Notes: generated from the sequence alone by a model not told the origin. A stretch of DNA of 10,056 nucleotides from Gammaproteobacteria bacterium (GCA_027295975.1 JAPUJX010000511.1:1-10056); one strand, 5' to 3'; counted from the first letter of the stretch, positions 1-7,138 are shown. A program made the numbers and translations.

Positions 1-671
1 AGGAACCGGGCTGATGCGTAGATGGTCAAATACAGTATGCCCACCCCGGCGCCCTGGAGGACGAGTCCGTAGGTGTCGGAGCGGCCGCGCAGCCGCCAAC
101 CGAAAACCGTCAGCACAATTCCACTAAGGCCCGCACCAGCGAGCCTCAACTCCACAGGTATCAACGAATGTTCGTAGGCATAGTTCAACAAGAAAACAAT
201 GCCAAAAAAGAGCACGATGACGCCTATGCGAACAACCACGTTACCGGTTGTAAAAAACGTCCTGATTCGATCGATCGACTCATTGATGAGTTTGTCTATT
301 TGAGAAGCCTGGTGAATTGCCGGAGATGCGTGTCGAGGGGTTTCACTGCTTGCTTCACTTCCCGATGCAGCGGGTGATGCAGCGGGTGATGGAGTGGGTG
401 TCGGGCGAGGAGCTTCGAGTTCGGGCTCTGAGGTTGGCCTTGGGACCGGCGCCGAGACCGGCTCTGGTGGTGGTTGTTCCGGTGCACCCGGGGGTTCCGC
501 CGATAATCGAACGACAAGGGAGGCAACTTGTCGTTTCAGTTGGTCCAGGTCTTCACCCTGGCGCCACAGGAGTACGGCGCCATAACCCAACAGTCCTCCA
601 AAAACAAATCCGAAAGCGCCACCGAGGCCGGCGCCGACAAGCGCGGCAACGACCGCTAACAGGTAGTGCAC
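1..671 (-). CDS. DUF2339 family multi-spanning membrane protein, N-terminal part (runs off left edge)
   Basis: The reverse-strand frame stays open from a GTG start at 671 to the window edge (223 complete codons), so only the N-terminus is present. AAGAGGT lies just upstream of the GTG. Residues about 1-35 form a Gly/Ala-rich membrane segment, followed by a short charged stretch (WRQGEDLDQLKRQV) and a long Pro/Ser/Ala/Glu-rich linker to about residue 120. The conserved DUF2339 core follows: an amphipathic helix, a membrane segment (VVVRIGVIVLFFGIVFLLNY), the ELRLAGAGLSG block, and the GWRLRGRSDTYGLVLQGAG / GILYLTIYASARF block typical of the family. Full-length members are usually large inner-membrane proteins with many spans, so most of this one lies outside the window. 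Function is unknown for the family. It is the last visible gene after the SDR and acetyltransferase genes, 83 bases below the latter, and may be cotranscribed with them. The family assignment comes from recognised motifs and is strong; any function would be a guess. Confidence 0.85.
   Translation of the reverse strand, partial: MHYLLAVVAALVGAGLGGAFGFVFGGLLGYGAVLLWRQGEDLDQLKRQVASLVVRLSAEPPGAPEQPPPEPVSAPVPRPTSEPELEAPRPTPTPSPAASPAASGSEASSETPRHASPAIHQASQIDKLINESIDRIRTFFTTGNVVVRIGVIVLFFGIVFLLNYAYEHSLIPVELRLAGAGLSGIVLTVFGWRLRGRSDTYGLVLQGAGVGILYLTIYASARF
364..399. repeat. Three tandem 12-bp units inside the DUF2339 linker
   Basis: GATGCAGCGGGT occurs twice in tandem (364-375, 376-387), followed by a third copy with two changes (GATGGAGTGGGT, 388-399). 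On the minus strand the units are in frame and encode Ser-Pro-Ala-Ala steps in the Pro/Ser-rich linker of the DUF2339 protein. The unit length is a multiple of three, so changes in copy number would keep the frame and only lengthen or shorten the linker. Confidence 0.8.
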
Positions 672-754
672 GACGTTACCTCTTCAGGATTCGATGCCGT
701 TAGCCTGCATGAGCCTTCTCGATTAATCCAGAGTCCCCTCGTCAGAGTTCGCCA

Positions 755-1972
755 TCAGAAGTGATCCGGACAATGTGGTGCATGGCGGGTGGCGAATATC
801 TGCTCCGCCTTGACGATTGCCGCTTCAGAGCCCTCGAGGTAACCCCAGGATGCCAGATCACGGGCACGGCGAAATCCGCAATAAAGAGATGCGAGCGCCT
901 TGAGCGACAAGGCCACCTCCGGTGTTGCGTCGCTTTTCGAAACACGCGCCCCATCGGTGGAAACCTCCAGCTCGTAAGTACCGCCGTTCCAGGGGGTGAG
1001 AGAATCGTCGGCAATGCCGATTACCAGCTTCGCCGATGTGTCGTAACCGCGCCCTTCGAGGGCTGGCGCCACATCGACCACTCGCAGCCAGATGCCTTCG
1101 TGGTCCCGGGTCTTGAGCGTGCGTGGTTCGCGGAAGTGTTCCATCGCCGGATCGTCCAGGGGTGCCGAGTCCCAGGTCACGCGGCCTACCAGATCGTGGC
1201 GCGCCAGGAAGCTCCAGAGCGAACGATAGGCATCGGACGTCAACCAGGCAAGGTCGCGGATTTTGATCTCCTGACTGCGCGCTTCGTGGTTTACCCGTCC
1301 GGAACGCAACGTGTACACAACGTACCCACAGGGCTCACCCGCACTGTCGTAACAGATGGCAACTTCTACCGGCCCGTCCTGATCGACCGCCTGTAAGGCA
1401 TTGTTCGACCACATCACCCGCGCCCGGTGCAGGTAACATGTTTTGTCTGCGATGAACGTCCGGTAAATCTCACGGATCACGTCGAGCCCGGCGGTGACGT
1501 CTGTGCGTATTACCCGACCAGTACCGCCATCATCGTCGTGGAAGGCGATATCTACCGTGTCGATGGAGTAGTGCCTCATCCCGGTAGCAAGCGCGTACTG
1601 GTAACGCTGATAAATGGCCGCCTGGGAGGCCCAGAGCGCCGCGACGCTCTGACCGTTTTCCCGCATATCGGCAAATGCCTGGGTGGTGATTCTGCGCACG
1701 AGGCCGCGCCGTCGATATTCAGGCAGCGTGCCCACCGCCGAAACGCCGCCGAGGGCGGCCGCCTTGCCGTTGGCGCGCATCGTGAACGGGAAAGTGGAAA
1801 AACTCGACACCATCTTCGGCCCGTCGAAGGCACACAACGTCCACTCCGGGCGTTGTGACTGTGCGGGGAGATTGTCTGGTCCGTCGCCGAACGCACCGCC
1901 GTAAACATAGGAGGTCAGCAGCCCGAGCTGATCGAGCTCGTCACCTCGTGCCGGCCGGATTTCAATCGCCAT
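755..1972 (-). CDS. Eis-like GNAT N-acetyltransferase with C-terminal SCP2-like domain
   Basis: This 405-residue protein resembles the Eis family, which transfers acetyl from acetyl-CoA to amines such as lysine side chains or aminoglycosides. The first GNAT domain has the acetyl-CoA loop at about residues 77-95 (VSAVGTLPEYRRRGLVRR), matching the V-x-x-x-x-x-R-R-x-G-L signature. Tyr126 lies in IYQRYQY, at the same number as the proposed general acid of mycobacterial Eis. The chain ends in Phe405, and in Eis the carboxylate of a terminal Phe is the proposed base. A second, degenerate GNAT region (about 150-290) and a C-terminal sterol-carrier-like domain (about 300-405) complete the Eis layout, and the length matches Eis (about 400). 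The start at 1972 was chosen because AGGAG lies 7 bases upstream. The open frame continues to 2209, but that would add 79 atypical residues overlapping the SDR gene. The gene lies 100 bases below the SDR gene on the same strand. The family is clear; the substrate is unknown. Confidence 0.88.
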   Translation of the reverse strand: MAIEIRPARGDELDQLGLLTSYVYGGAFGDGPDNLPAQSQRPEWTLCAFDGPKMVSSFSTFPFTMRANGKAAALGGVSAVGTLPEYRRRGLVRRITTQAFADMRENGQSVAALWASQAAIYQRYQYALATGMRHYSIDTVDIAFHDDDGGTGRVIRTDVTAGLDVIREIYRTFIADKTCYLHRARVMWSNNALQAVDQDGPVEVAICYDSAGEPCGYVVYTLRSGRVNHEARSQEIKIRDLAWLTSDAYRSLWSFLARHDLVGRVTWDSAPLDDPAMEHFREPRTLKTRDHEGIWLRVVDVAPALEGRGYDTSAKLVIGIADDSLTPWNGGTYELEVSTDGARVSKSDATPEVALSLKALASLYCGFRRARDLASWGYLEGSEAAIVKAEQIFATRHAPHCPDHF

Positions 1973-2072
1973 GGATTTGCTCCTGTTCGCGTGTTGCCTG
2001 TTTTGCCACCTTGAGGTGTTCTTGTCCAGGAATTGAACTCCCGGTCTTCTTTTTCGTTTTGAGCTTCCCCGC

Positions 2073-2831
2073 TCAGCTAACGCTGTAACCGCCGTCGACG
2101 ACGATACTCTGGCCGGTGACGAAGTCGGAAGCCGCCGACGCGAGGAAAATTCCAGCACCGCCCAGCTCCTCGGGTTCACCGAATCGGCCCGCTGGCGTTC
2201 GGCCGACAATAGCCTCGAACATCTCGGAGTTTTCTTTCACCGGGTCGGTCATCTCCGAAGTTATCCAACCCGGAATGATCGCGTTGACCTGGATGTTTAC
2301 TTCAGCCCATGCGACGGCAAGAGATTTTGTGAGCTGTATCACCCCACCTTTGCTTGCGGAGTAGTCAGCGACGAAAGGGCTTCCAAACAGTGAGTATTCG
2401 GAACCGATGTTGATGATTTTGCCACCACCCTGGGCGCGAAATGTTGGGAACACCGTGCGCGAAAAGCGAAAAACGCTGGTGAGATTGGTGTCGATGACCC
2501 GCTCCCATTGTTCATCGGTCAGATCCTGGGGCAGCGCCTGTTGCGCTATGCCGGCGTTGTTTACGAGGATGTGACAAGCCCCAAAACGTTCTCTGGTGAG
2601 TTCGAGGGTTCGTTTGAGATCCTCCAGTTCGTTTACGTCACATTCGACGCTCAGGCAGTTTGCGCCAAGCGCCTCGATCTCGGCGCTGGTGCTGGCGAGC
2701 TTGTCTTTATTGCGCGCCGCGATGCACACATCGGCACCGGCTTCAGCGAATGCCAGCGCGAGTCCGCGCCCTATGCCGCCGTTACCACCGGTGACGATGG
2801 CGGTTCGGCCATGGAGGTCGAATAGCTTCAT
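2073..2831 (-). CDS. Short-chain dehydrogenase/reductase (SDR), FabG-like
   Basis: A classical SDR of 252 residues, the usual family length, expected to be a soluble NAD(P)-dependent oxidoreductase acting on a hydroxyl or keto group. The Rossmann nucleotide-binding motif T-G-G-N-G-G-I-G is at residues 14-21, D65-V66 follows the third strand, and NNAG is at 91-94. The catalytic tetrad is N116, S144, Y157 and K161 (YSASK). PG at 187-188 and the C-terminal VTGQSIVVDGGYS block are also standard. R40 after the second strand favours NADP(H), an inference from the family. GGGGAG lies 5 bases before the ATG at 2831. The gene is divergent from the permease and heads the minus-strand run SDR, acetyltransferase, DUF2339. 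It could be a 3-oxoacyl reductase, a sugar dehydrogenase or an alcohol dehydrogenase; SDR sequences rarely reveal their substrate, so no symbol is given. Confidence 0.95.
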   Translation of the reverse strand: MKLFDLHGRTAIVTGGNGGIGRGLALAFAEAGADVCIAARNKDKLASTSAEIEALGANCLSVECDVNELEDLKRTLELTRERFGACHILVNNAGIAQQALPQDLTDEQWERVIDTNLTSVFRFSRTVFPTFRAQGGGKIINIGSEYSLFGSPFVADYSASKGGVIQLTKSLAVAWAEVNIQVNAIIPGWITSEMTDPVKENSEMFEAIVGRTPAGRFGEPEELGGAGIFLASAASDFVTGQSIVVDGGYSVS

Positions 2832-3069
2832 CGTTTCTCCCCTTCCACGTATGCAAGTTGTCCAAGTCTATCAGGCAGAGGTGTCCCGGTGCTCCGGCAG
2901 CCATATTGTTTGGTCGGGAGATACCCCGCACGCCTGCGAAACCCACCCAGACTCGCCGATTACGGTTCAAACCACCCTTGGCACTCGACGCGAAGCGCTG
3001 GTACGGTTGCGGTAGCTTGGCGCGATGCGAAAATTGCAGCTCTCTAGTCAAGTAGGTAGAGGAGAAAGT
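2832..3069. promoter_or_regulatory. Divergent intergenic region between SDR and permease genes
   Basis: These 238 bases separate two genes transcribed away from each other, so both promoters should lie here. The only sites I can assign are the ribosome-binding sites: GGGGAG for the SDR near 2837-2842 and AGAGGAG for the permease near 3058-3064. A weak TTGCGG-N17-AAAATT match on the plus strand (about 3006-3034) is too poor to call a promoter. I see no strong palindrome and no small gene. Confidence 0.5.
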
Positions 3070-4518
3070 ATGCCCGAACGATCTGGCGGTGTGAAATATC
3101 GCGACGCTGAGGATGGTTACTTCGAGCGGCGTAGCCTCAAGCGTTACGCCGGCGTGTTTTCGCTGTGGGCGCTTGGCGTGGGTGCGGTAATCTCGGGGGA
3201 TTTCTCGGGCTGGAACCTGGGCGTCGGGCAAGCCGGGTTCGGCGGCTTTCTGCTCGCGGTGGTCGTCATCACCGTGATGTACGTGGGGTTGTGTTTCGGC
3301 ATTGCGGAAATGTCCGCGGCCATGCCGCATACCGGGGGTGCATACTCTTTTGGCCGCACCGCGCTTGGCCCATGGGGCGGATACATAACCGGGCTTGCCG
3401 AGAACATGGAGTACATCATCACCACGGCGGTGGTGTGTTATTTCTCCGCGGCATACCTGCAGAACATTTTCGATACTCCCGATGCCGCGCAGCCCTTGTG
3501 GTGGCTCGGTCTTTATGCGGTGTTCGTCGGGCTCAACGTGCTCGGCGTAGAGGAGTCGTTTCGTTTTGTGGTGGTTATCACGCTAGTCGCCCTGGCAATT
3601 CTATTGGTGTTCTACATAAGCGCGATCCCCCTGTTTTCATGGGACAACCTGTGGAACATCGAACCAGATGCCGGGCAGAATCGTTTTCTGCCGAAGGGCT
3701 GGACGGCGGTGGGAGCGGCGTTACCGTTTGCCATCTGGTTGTATCTTGCCATTGAACAACTGCCGCTCGCCGCCGAGGAATCGGTGGACGTTCAGCGTGA
3801 CATGCCCCGTGGGTTACTCTGGGGACTTGTCACGTTGATCGTCACCGGAGTGTTGATTACCTTCTTGAACATGGGTATCGGAGGAGGAGCGGCATATTTC
3901 GGCTCACAGACCGAAGAACCGTTGCTCGAGGGGCTAAAACTCACTTTGGGGGTAACCAGTGCCAAGGTTCTGGGACTTGTGGCCGTGGCCGGTCTGATTG
4001 CCAGCTTCCACGCGATCATTTACGCCTATGGACGCAATATATATTCACTCAGCCGTGCCGGTTACTTTCCAACATGGATGTCGGTGACCCACGGGGTGCG
4101 AAAAACTCCGTACGTGGCGCTCGTCTTGGGCGCGCTCGTGGGGTACGTCGTGCTGCTCATACTTCACTTCGCCGATCAGACGGGGGCGTTTGGCGGGGTA
4201 ATACTCAACATGGCCGTTTTCGGCGCGTTGATTGCCTATGCCATGCAGATGATCTCGTACATTGTGCTGAAGCGCCGTTTTGCGCATGTCGAGCGGCCAT
4301 TCGTCAGTCCCCTGGGAGCAGCGGGTGCATGGGTGGCACTGGCGATTTCCCTGGTGGCGTTGGTAACTTTGTTTATGAACGCGGATTTTCGCCAGGGCGT
4401 GATCGGTGTTGCCTTCTGGTTTCTGGCGGGCCTCGGCTATTTCGCCTTCTACGCCCGAAAACGGATCGTTCGTTCTCCGGAAGAGGCTTTCGCCATTGCC
4501 GCGGGGAGTTTGAGGTAG
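3070..4518 (+). CDS. APC-superfamily permease, ethanolamine permease (Eat) type
   Basis: This 482-residue inner-membrane protein of about 12 hydrophobic segments belongs to the amino acid-polyamine-organocation superfamily. The N-terminal block (YFERRSLKRYAGVFSLWALG, residues 17-36), the first-helix sequence GAVISGDFSGWNLG (38-51), AEMSAAMPHTGGAYSF (79-94) and GPWGGYITGLAENMEY (100-115) closely resemble ethanolamine permeases of the Eat type. It would import ethanolamine or a related amine or amino acid by proton coupling, according to the family. The start at 3070 follows AGAGGAG by 5 bases; an in-frame ATG at 3025 would add 15 residues without a better site. The gene is divergent from the SDR and ends 5 bases before the stop of the convergent coiled-coil gene. 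No eutB/eutC or amine oxidase is visible here, so the substrate remains an inference from similarity. Confidence 0.9.
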   Translation: MPERSGGVKYRDAEDGYFERRSLKRYAGVFSLWALGVGAVISGDFSGWNLGVGQAGFGGFLLAVVVITVMYVGLCFGIAEMSAAMPHTGGAYSFGRTALGPWGGYITGLAENMEYIITTAVVCYFSAAYLQNIFDTPDAAQPLWWLGLYAVFVGLNVLGVEESFRFVVVITLVALAILLVFYISAIPLFSWDNLWNIEPDAGQNRFLPKGWTAVGAALPFAIWLYLAIEQLPLAAEESVDVQRDMPRGLLWGLVTLIVTGVLITFLNMGIGGGAAYFGSQTEEPLLEGLKLTLGVTSAKVLGLVAVAGLIASFHAIIYAYGRNIYSLSRAGYFPTWMSVTHGVRKTPYVALVLGALVGYVVLLILHFADQTGAFGGVILNMAVFGALIAYAMQMISYIVLKRRFAHVERPFVSPLGAAGAWVALAISLVALVTLFMNADFRQGVIGVAFWFLAGLGYFAFYARKRIVRSPEEAFAIAAGSLR

Positions 4519-4523
4519 AAGCG

Positions 4524-6263
4524 TTATAAGGCGGTGTGCGTGGGGTTGCCGTCGTCTTGAGACGGCAGATGCCCAGCTTGTCCCCGGGTCTCGAGCTGCT
4601 CGGTCAGCGAGACGATTTCCTCGGTCAACGAACTCACCTTGTACTCGAGTTCTATGACTGTGCTCTTGAATACAGCGATCGTCTGATCCCGCTCCTTGAG
4701 CTGTGTGACGGCTTGCTGAGTTTTTGTTTCCTGCGTTGACGCTTCGCGACCGTTGGCGCGAACGCCGGCTTCCGCGGTTCGACGAGCCTGGGTTTGCTCG
4801 TTGAGTTCGATGACAAGCGTGTCGTTCTGGCTTTGGATGTCCGCGGTGGTGGCTTCCAATTTCTTTATCTGAACGTCGCGATCATGCAGCGTTTGTTTCA
4901 TTTCAGCCATCCACCGATCGCTTTGCGATATTTTGGCGCCCAGGGCTGCGGCTTTGCGGTTCGTGGCATCGTTTGTCGCTTGCGAAGCCTTGTTTGCATC
5001 GGCGAACATGGCCTTGCGTTTTTCGAACATGTCCATGGCAACGGAAGCCTGGTTCTCGGCCTTGTCGAGGCTGGCTTTCAGATCGGCGACGTCTTTCATG
5101 AGGGTTTCGATCTTGAAGTCACGATTTCTTAGTGATCCTTGCGTCGTTTCGGTCGACTTCATCTGCTCTTCGAGTTGGACGGACGAAGCAGCCAACAGCG
5201 ATTGCTGTTCGGCGATGGTTTCGTCGTGTTTCTTCAGCTTGGTCTGCTGATCTCTGGAAGAACGTTGCAGACCGTCTACCTCGGTCACCAGGGCGCCAAT
5301 CCGGTCTTCACGATCTCGAATGTCTCCACTGAGACCCGTGATGCGCACATCGCGAGATGTCAGCTCCTGGCTGCTACCCTCGACCTGCTCGCCGAGTTCG
5401 GCCACTTCTTTCCGGAGTTTGGCTCGCTCGTCCTTGATTACCTCGAGTTCGTCCAGGAGCCGTTTGATCGATCCTTCCCGATCTGAAATGGTTTTATCTT
5501 TTGTCTGGATGTCGACCTCGAGTTCTGGAATACGTTTTTCGGCTTCGACGGCCGCCTCTTTGAGCGACAGATTGTTTTGACTGCGGCGTTTGGCCATGTC
5601 CGCAAGCATGTCCTTTTCCTGAGCGATATCCACGAGCCGTCTTTTGAGATCTTCGATTTTCTCTTTTTGGCTGCGAATCTGCTCTTGAAAGGCTTTTGAA
5701 TCGTCGGACTCGCTTTGTTCCGCGTCTGCTGCAGCGGGGGTGGTTTTTTGTTCGAGGTTGCCCTCGAGGGTCTGGATCTTTTCGTCCCGTTCGATGAGGG
5801 CGTTTTTGAGTTTTTCGTAGAGAGCTTCTATTTTCTGCAGCTTCGCAGCTAACGGTGAATCGGCTTCTGCTCGTTCTTCGTCTTCGTTCGTGATGAAGCC
5901 TTCGACCTCGAGTCCTCCGATCACACCGGTTCCGCCCCCCTTCACGGCAGCCAGTTCGGAAGCGAGATTGCGCACCTTGCGTTTGGCGCTGCGTAGCTCC
6001 CTATCTCTATTTTCGAGGTCACGCGCAAGCTCGATGGCGCTGTTGGCGAGACCTTTGGACTCTTCCTGGAGTCGGGCGACTTTTACCTCTCCAGTGCGGG
6101 CAGCGGTTTCAAGTTGCGGGACGGCGGATTTAGCGTCCACTATCAGGCGGTTCAGGTCTTTTTCCCGGCGTTTTGCGCCGATCCCTCTTCCGATCCAGCC
6201 ACCCACTAAGCAGGCGATAACGACCGCGATGCTAACCGCGATGAGCACGGGTGAAAACGTCAT
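4524..6263 (-). CDS. Membrane-anchored coiled-coil protein with recurring RDxxI motifs, unknown function
   Basis: I do not recognise a named family for this 579-residue protein. One hydrophobic helix (about residues 4-28) is followed by the basic stretch KRREK, which predicts an N-terminal anchor with the rest in the cytoplasm. Almost all of residues 35-560 is charged, heptad-like and rich in Glu, Lys, Gln and Ala, as in long coiled coils. A low-complexity acidic/Ala break lies at about 171-190, and a Gly-rich break at 108-123. A short motif of the form (R/K)D-x-x-I-x-x-L recurs, for example at 159-166, 256-259, 304-311, 316-325, 346-350, 381-388, 462-469 and 525-529. The only Cys is C18, in the membrane segment. 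TTAGGAG precedes the ATG at 6263 with short spacing. It could be a structural, envelope or cell-division scaffold; RmuC or chemoreceptor-like roles are not supported because I see no nuclease or signalling domain. A CRP-like site lies about 140 bases upstream. Confidence 0.85.
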   Translation of the reverse strand: MTFSPVLIAVSIAVVIACLVGGWIGRGIGAKRREKDLNRLIVDAKSAVPQLETAARTGEVKVARLQEESKGLANSAIELARDLENRDRELRSAKRKVRNLASELAAVKGGGTGVIGGLEVEGFITNEDEERAEADSPLAAKLQKIEALYEKLKNALIERDEKIQTLEGNLEQKTTPAAADAEQSESDDSKAFQEQIRSQKEKIEDLKRRLVDIAQEKDMLADMAKRRSQNNLSLKEAAVEAEKRIPELEVDIQTKDKTISDREGSIKRLLDELEVIKDERAKLRKEVAELGEQVEGSSQELTSRDVRITGLSGDIRDREDRIGALVTEVDGLQRSSRDQQTKLKKHDETIAEQQSLLAASSVQLEEQMKSTETTQGSLRNRDFKIETLMKDVADLKASLDKAENQASVAMDMFEKRKAMFADANKASQATNDATNRKAAALGAKISQSDRWMAEMKQTLHDRDVQIKKLEATTADIQSQNDTLVIELNEQTQARRTAEAGVRANGREASTQETKTQQAVTQLKERDQTIAVFKSTVIELEYKVSSLTEEIVSLTEQLETRGQAGHLPSQDDGNPTHTAL

Positions 6264-6386
6264 GTTCTCCTAAGCTCTTCTAACATGGATTCATCAAATA
6301 TGCCGAACGGTCGATATTGCGATTTTGCGCATGATTGTTCAGCTACCTATGTCTCAGGTCTCCGTAAATGGTAGGCCTGGTGCGAG

Positions 6387-6418
6387 CTGTGACGTTCATT
6401 CTGTGATTACCGTCACAG
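6387..6418. repeat. 8-bp inverted repeat with 16-base spacer overlapping the CRP-like site
   Basis: CTGTGACG (6387-6394) and CGTCACAG (6411-6418) are perfect inverted repeats. The right arm shares its TCACA with the CRP-like palindrome, so three TGTGA half-sites lie within 32 bases (6388, 6402, and the inverse at 6413). It could be a compound operator. A hairpin is possible, but no T-run follows on either strand, so I do not call it a terminator. Confidence 0.6.
6402..6417. promoter_or_regulatory. CRP/FNR-type palindrome TGTGA-N6-TCACA
   Basis: TGTGATTACCGTCACA has two perfect half-sites (TGTGA, TCACA) separated by six bases, the core consensus of the E. coli CRP (cAMP receptor protein) binding site. 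It lies 30 bases beyond the VOC stop codon and about 146 bases (centre) upstream of the coiled-coil start. The coiled-coil gene is the only nearby gene it could control from upstream. The AT-rich flanks of the full CRP consensus are only partly present. No convincing -10 box sits at a canonical CRP distance, so regulation is an inference. Confidence 0.55.
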
Positions 6419-6446
6419 TAGGAAAGCCGTGGAGTACCGTCTCGAG

Positions 6447-6989
6447 TTAACGGTTTTTCAGATGTTCCCCTCGAACCCTGTAGAAGTCCGCGATTGGTTC
6501 GAATCCAGGCTCACCGGCAAAAGCCTCGTGGGTCTCGGCGGCCACCTCTTCGTTGCTTTTCGACATGTCCCACGGACGTCCCTGAGGCTGCCGAACATGC
6601 CACGGGGTGTCGCAGAATACCTCTATGCCATTACCTTCGGGATCGGAGAAGTAGATCGACCAGGCGTTGCCGTGGGTCATGGGATTGAGTTTGCTCGCTC
6701 GACCGTCATCGGTCAGGCGGTCTTTCATCGTTCGCACCTCGTCGAGCGAGTCCACGCGAAAAGCAAAGTGATTCACCGAGTTGGACGGTTCGTCATCTTT
6801 GCGCGTGGAGAGGAAGGCGAGCTGATGGTGATCAAGGGGAACCTGGCTCATGAAGACGATTTCGGGCCCACCAGCTGGGCCGATCGGTCCACGATCGGTG
6901 ATTTCGAAGCCGAGCACCTTGGTATAGAAATCCAGCATCGGCTCCATATCTCGGACGTAAACCACGGCGTGGGACCAGCGTAGCTGCAT
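6447..6989 (-). CDS. VOC-family metalloprotein (glyoxalase / extradiol dioxygenase fold)
   Basis: The 180-residue protein has two vicinal-oxygen-chelate modules. Module one opens with SHAVVYVRDMEPMLDFYTKVLGF split across residues 6-28 and closes near HHQLAFL (54-60). Module two opens with VNHFAFRVDSLDEV (72-85) and closes with YFSDPEGNGIEVF (113-125). H7, H74 and E123 sit where the two His and one Glu that bind Fe(II) are found in extradiol dioxygenases, which makes a metal-dependent role likely. The tail (130-180, with PWDMSKSNEEVAAETHEAF) resembles the C-terminal extension of proteins annotated as catechol or biphenyl-diol dioxygenase-like. AGGAG lies 6 bases before the ATG at 6989. It is divergent from the acyl-CoA carboxylase. 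Methylmalonyl-CoA epimerase, also a VOC protein, was considered, but the motifs and the longer length fit poorly. The substrate is unknown. Confidence 0.9.
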   Translation of the reverse strand: MQLRWSHAVVYVRDMEPMLDFYTKVLGFEITDRGPIGPAGGPEIVFMSQVPLDHHQLAFLSTRKDDEPSNSVNHFAFRVDSLDEVRTMKDRLTDDGRASKLNPMTHGNAWSIYFSDPEGNGIEVFCDTPWHVRQPQGRPWDMSKSNEEVAAETHEAFAGEPGFEPIADFYRVRGEHLKNR

Positions 6990-7138
6990 GTCGATCTCCT
7001 GCTTTGTGCTGACAGCGCTGAGTATACGCCCACCGGTTGACTGGCGATGGACGGTGGATTTGCACTAGTGTTGTTACTCGAAGGCACGAATGCCCGCTTG
7101 TTTTGGGCAGGAATTATCCGGTTGTTTTGGGGGAGATC
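6990..7138. promoter_or_regulatory. Divergent intergenic region between VOC and carboxylase genes
   Basis: These 149 bases should hold promoters for both genes. On the plus strand TTGACT at about 7037-7042 is a good -35 match, but no good -10 box follows at 16-18 bases, so the promoter is not assigned. Downstream are a short inverted repeat (TGCCC 7091-7095 with GGGCA 7105-7109) and a 10-base direct repeat TTGTTTTGGG (7098-7107 and 7122-7131). The second copy of the direct repeat runs into GGGGGAG, the ribosome-binding site of the carboxylase. Confidence 0.45.

Noticed and set aside
317..703. Plus-strand open frame of 128 codons near the left edge
   Set aside because: It lies opposite the clear DUF2339 coding frame and its translation is low-complexity Arg/Pro-rich with no ribosome-binding site.
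1973..2209. In-frame upstream extension of the acetyltransferase to an ATG at 2209 (79 extra residues)
   Set aside because: It overlaps the SDR gene, has no family resemblance, and the ATG at 1972 has a well-placed AGGAG and begins the normal Eis-like N-terminus.
3006..3034. TTGCGG-N17-AAAATT as a sigma-70 promoter for the permease
   Set aside because: The -10 hexamer matches the consensus at only three of six positions.
3025..3069. Earlier in-frame ATG at 3025 for the permease
   Set aside because: AGAGGAG lies directly before the ATG at 3070, and the extra 15 residues are not typical of the family.
6436..6458. ACCGT/ACGGT hairpin followed by TTTTT, read on the plus strand, as a terminator
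   Set aside because: The stem is only 5 bp, it overlaps the VOC stop codon, and no plus-strand gene ends upstream of it.
6447..6989. VOC protein as methylmalonyl-CoA epimerase partnering a propionyl-CoA carboxylase
   Set aside because: It is longer than epimerases and its module motifs and C-terminal tail resemble extradiol dioxygenase-like VOC proteins; proximity to a carboxylase alone is not enough.
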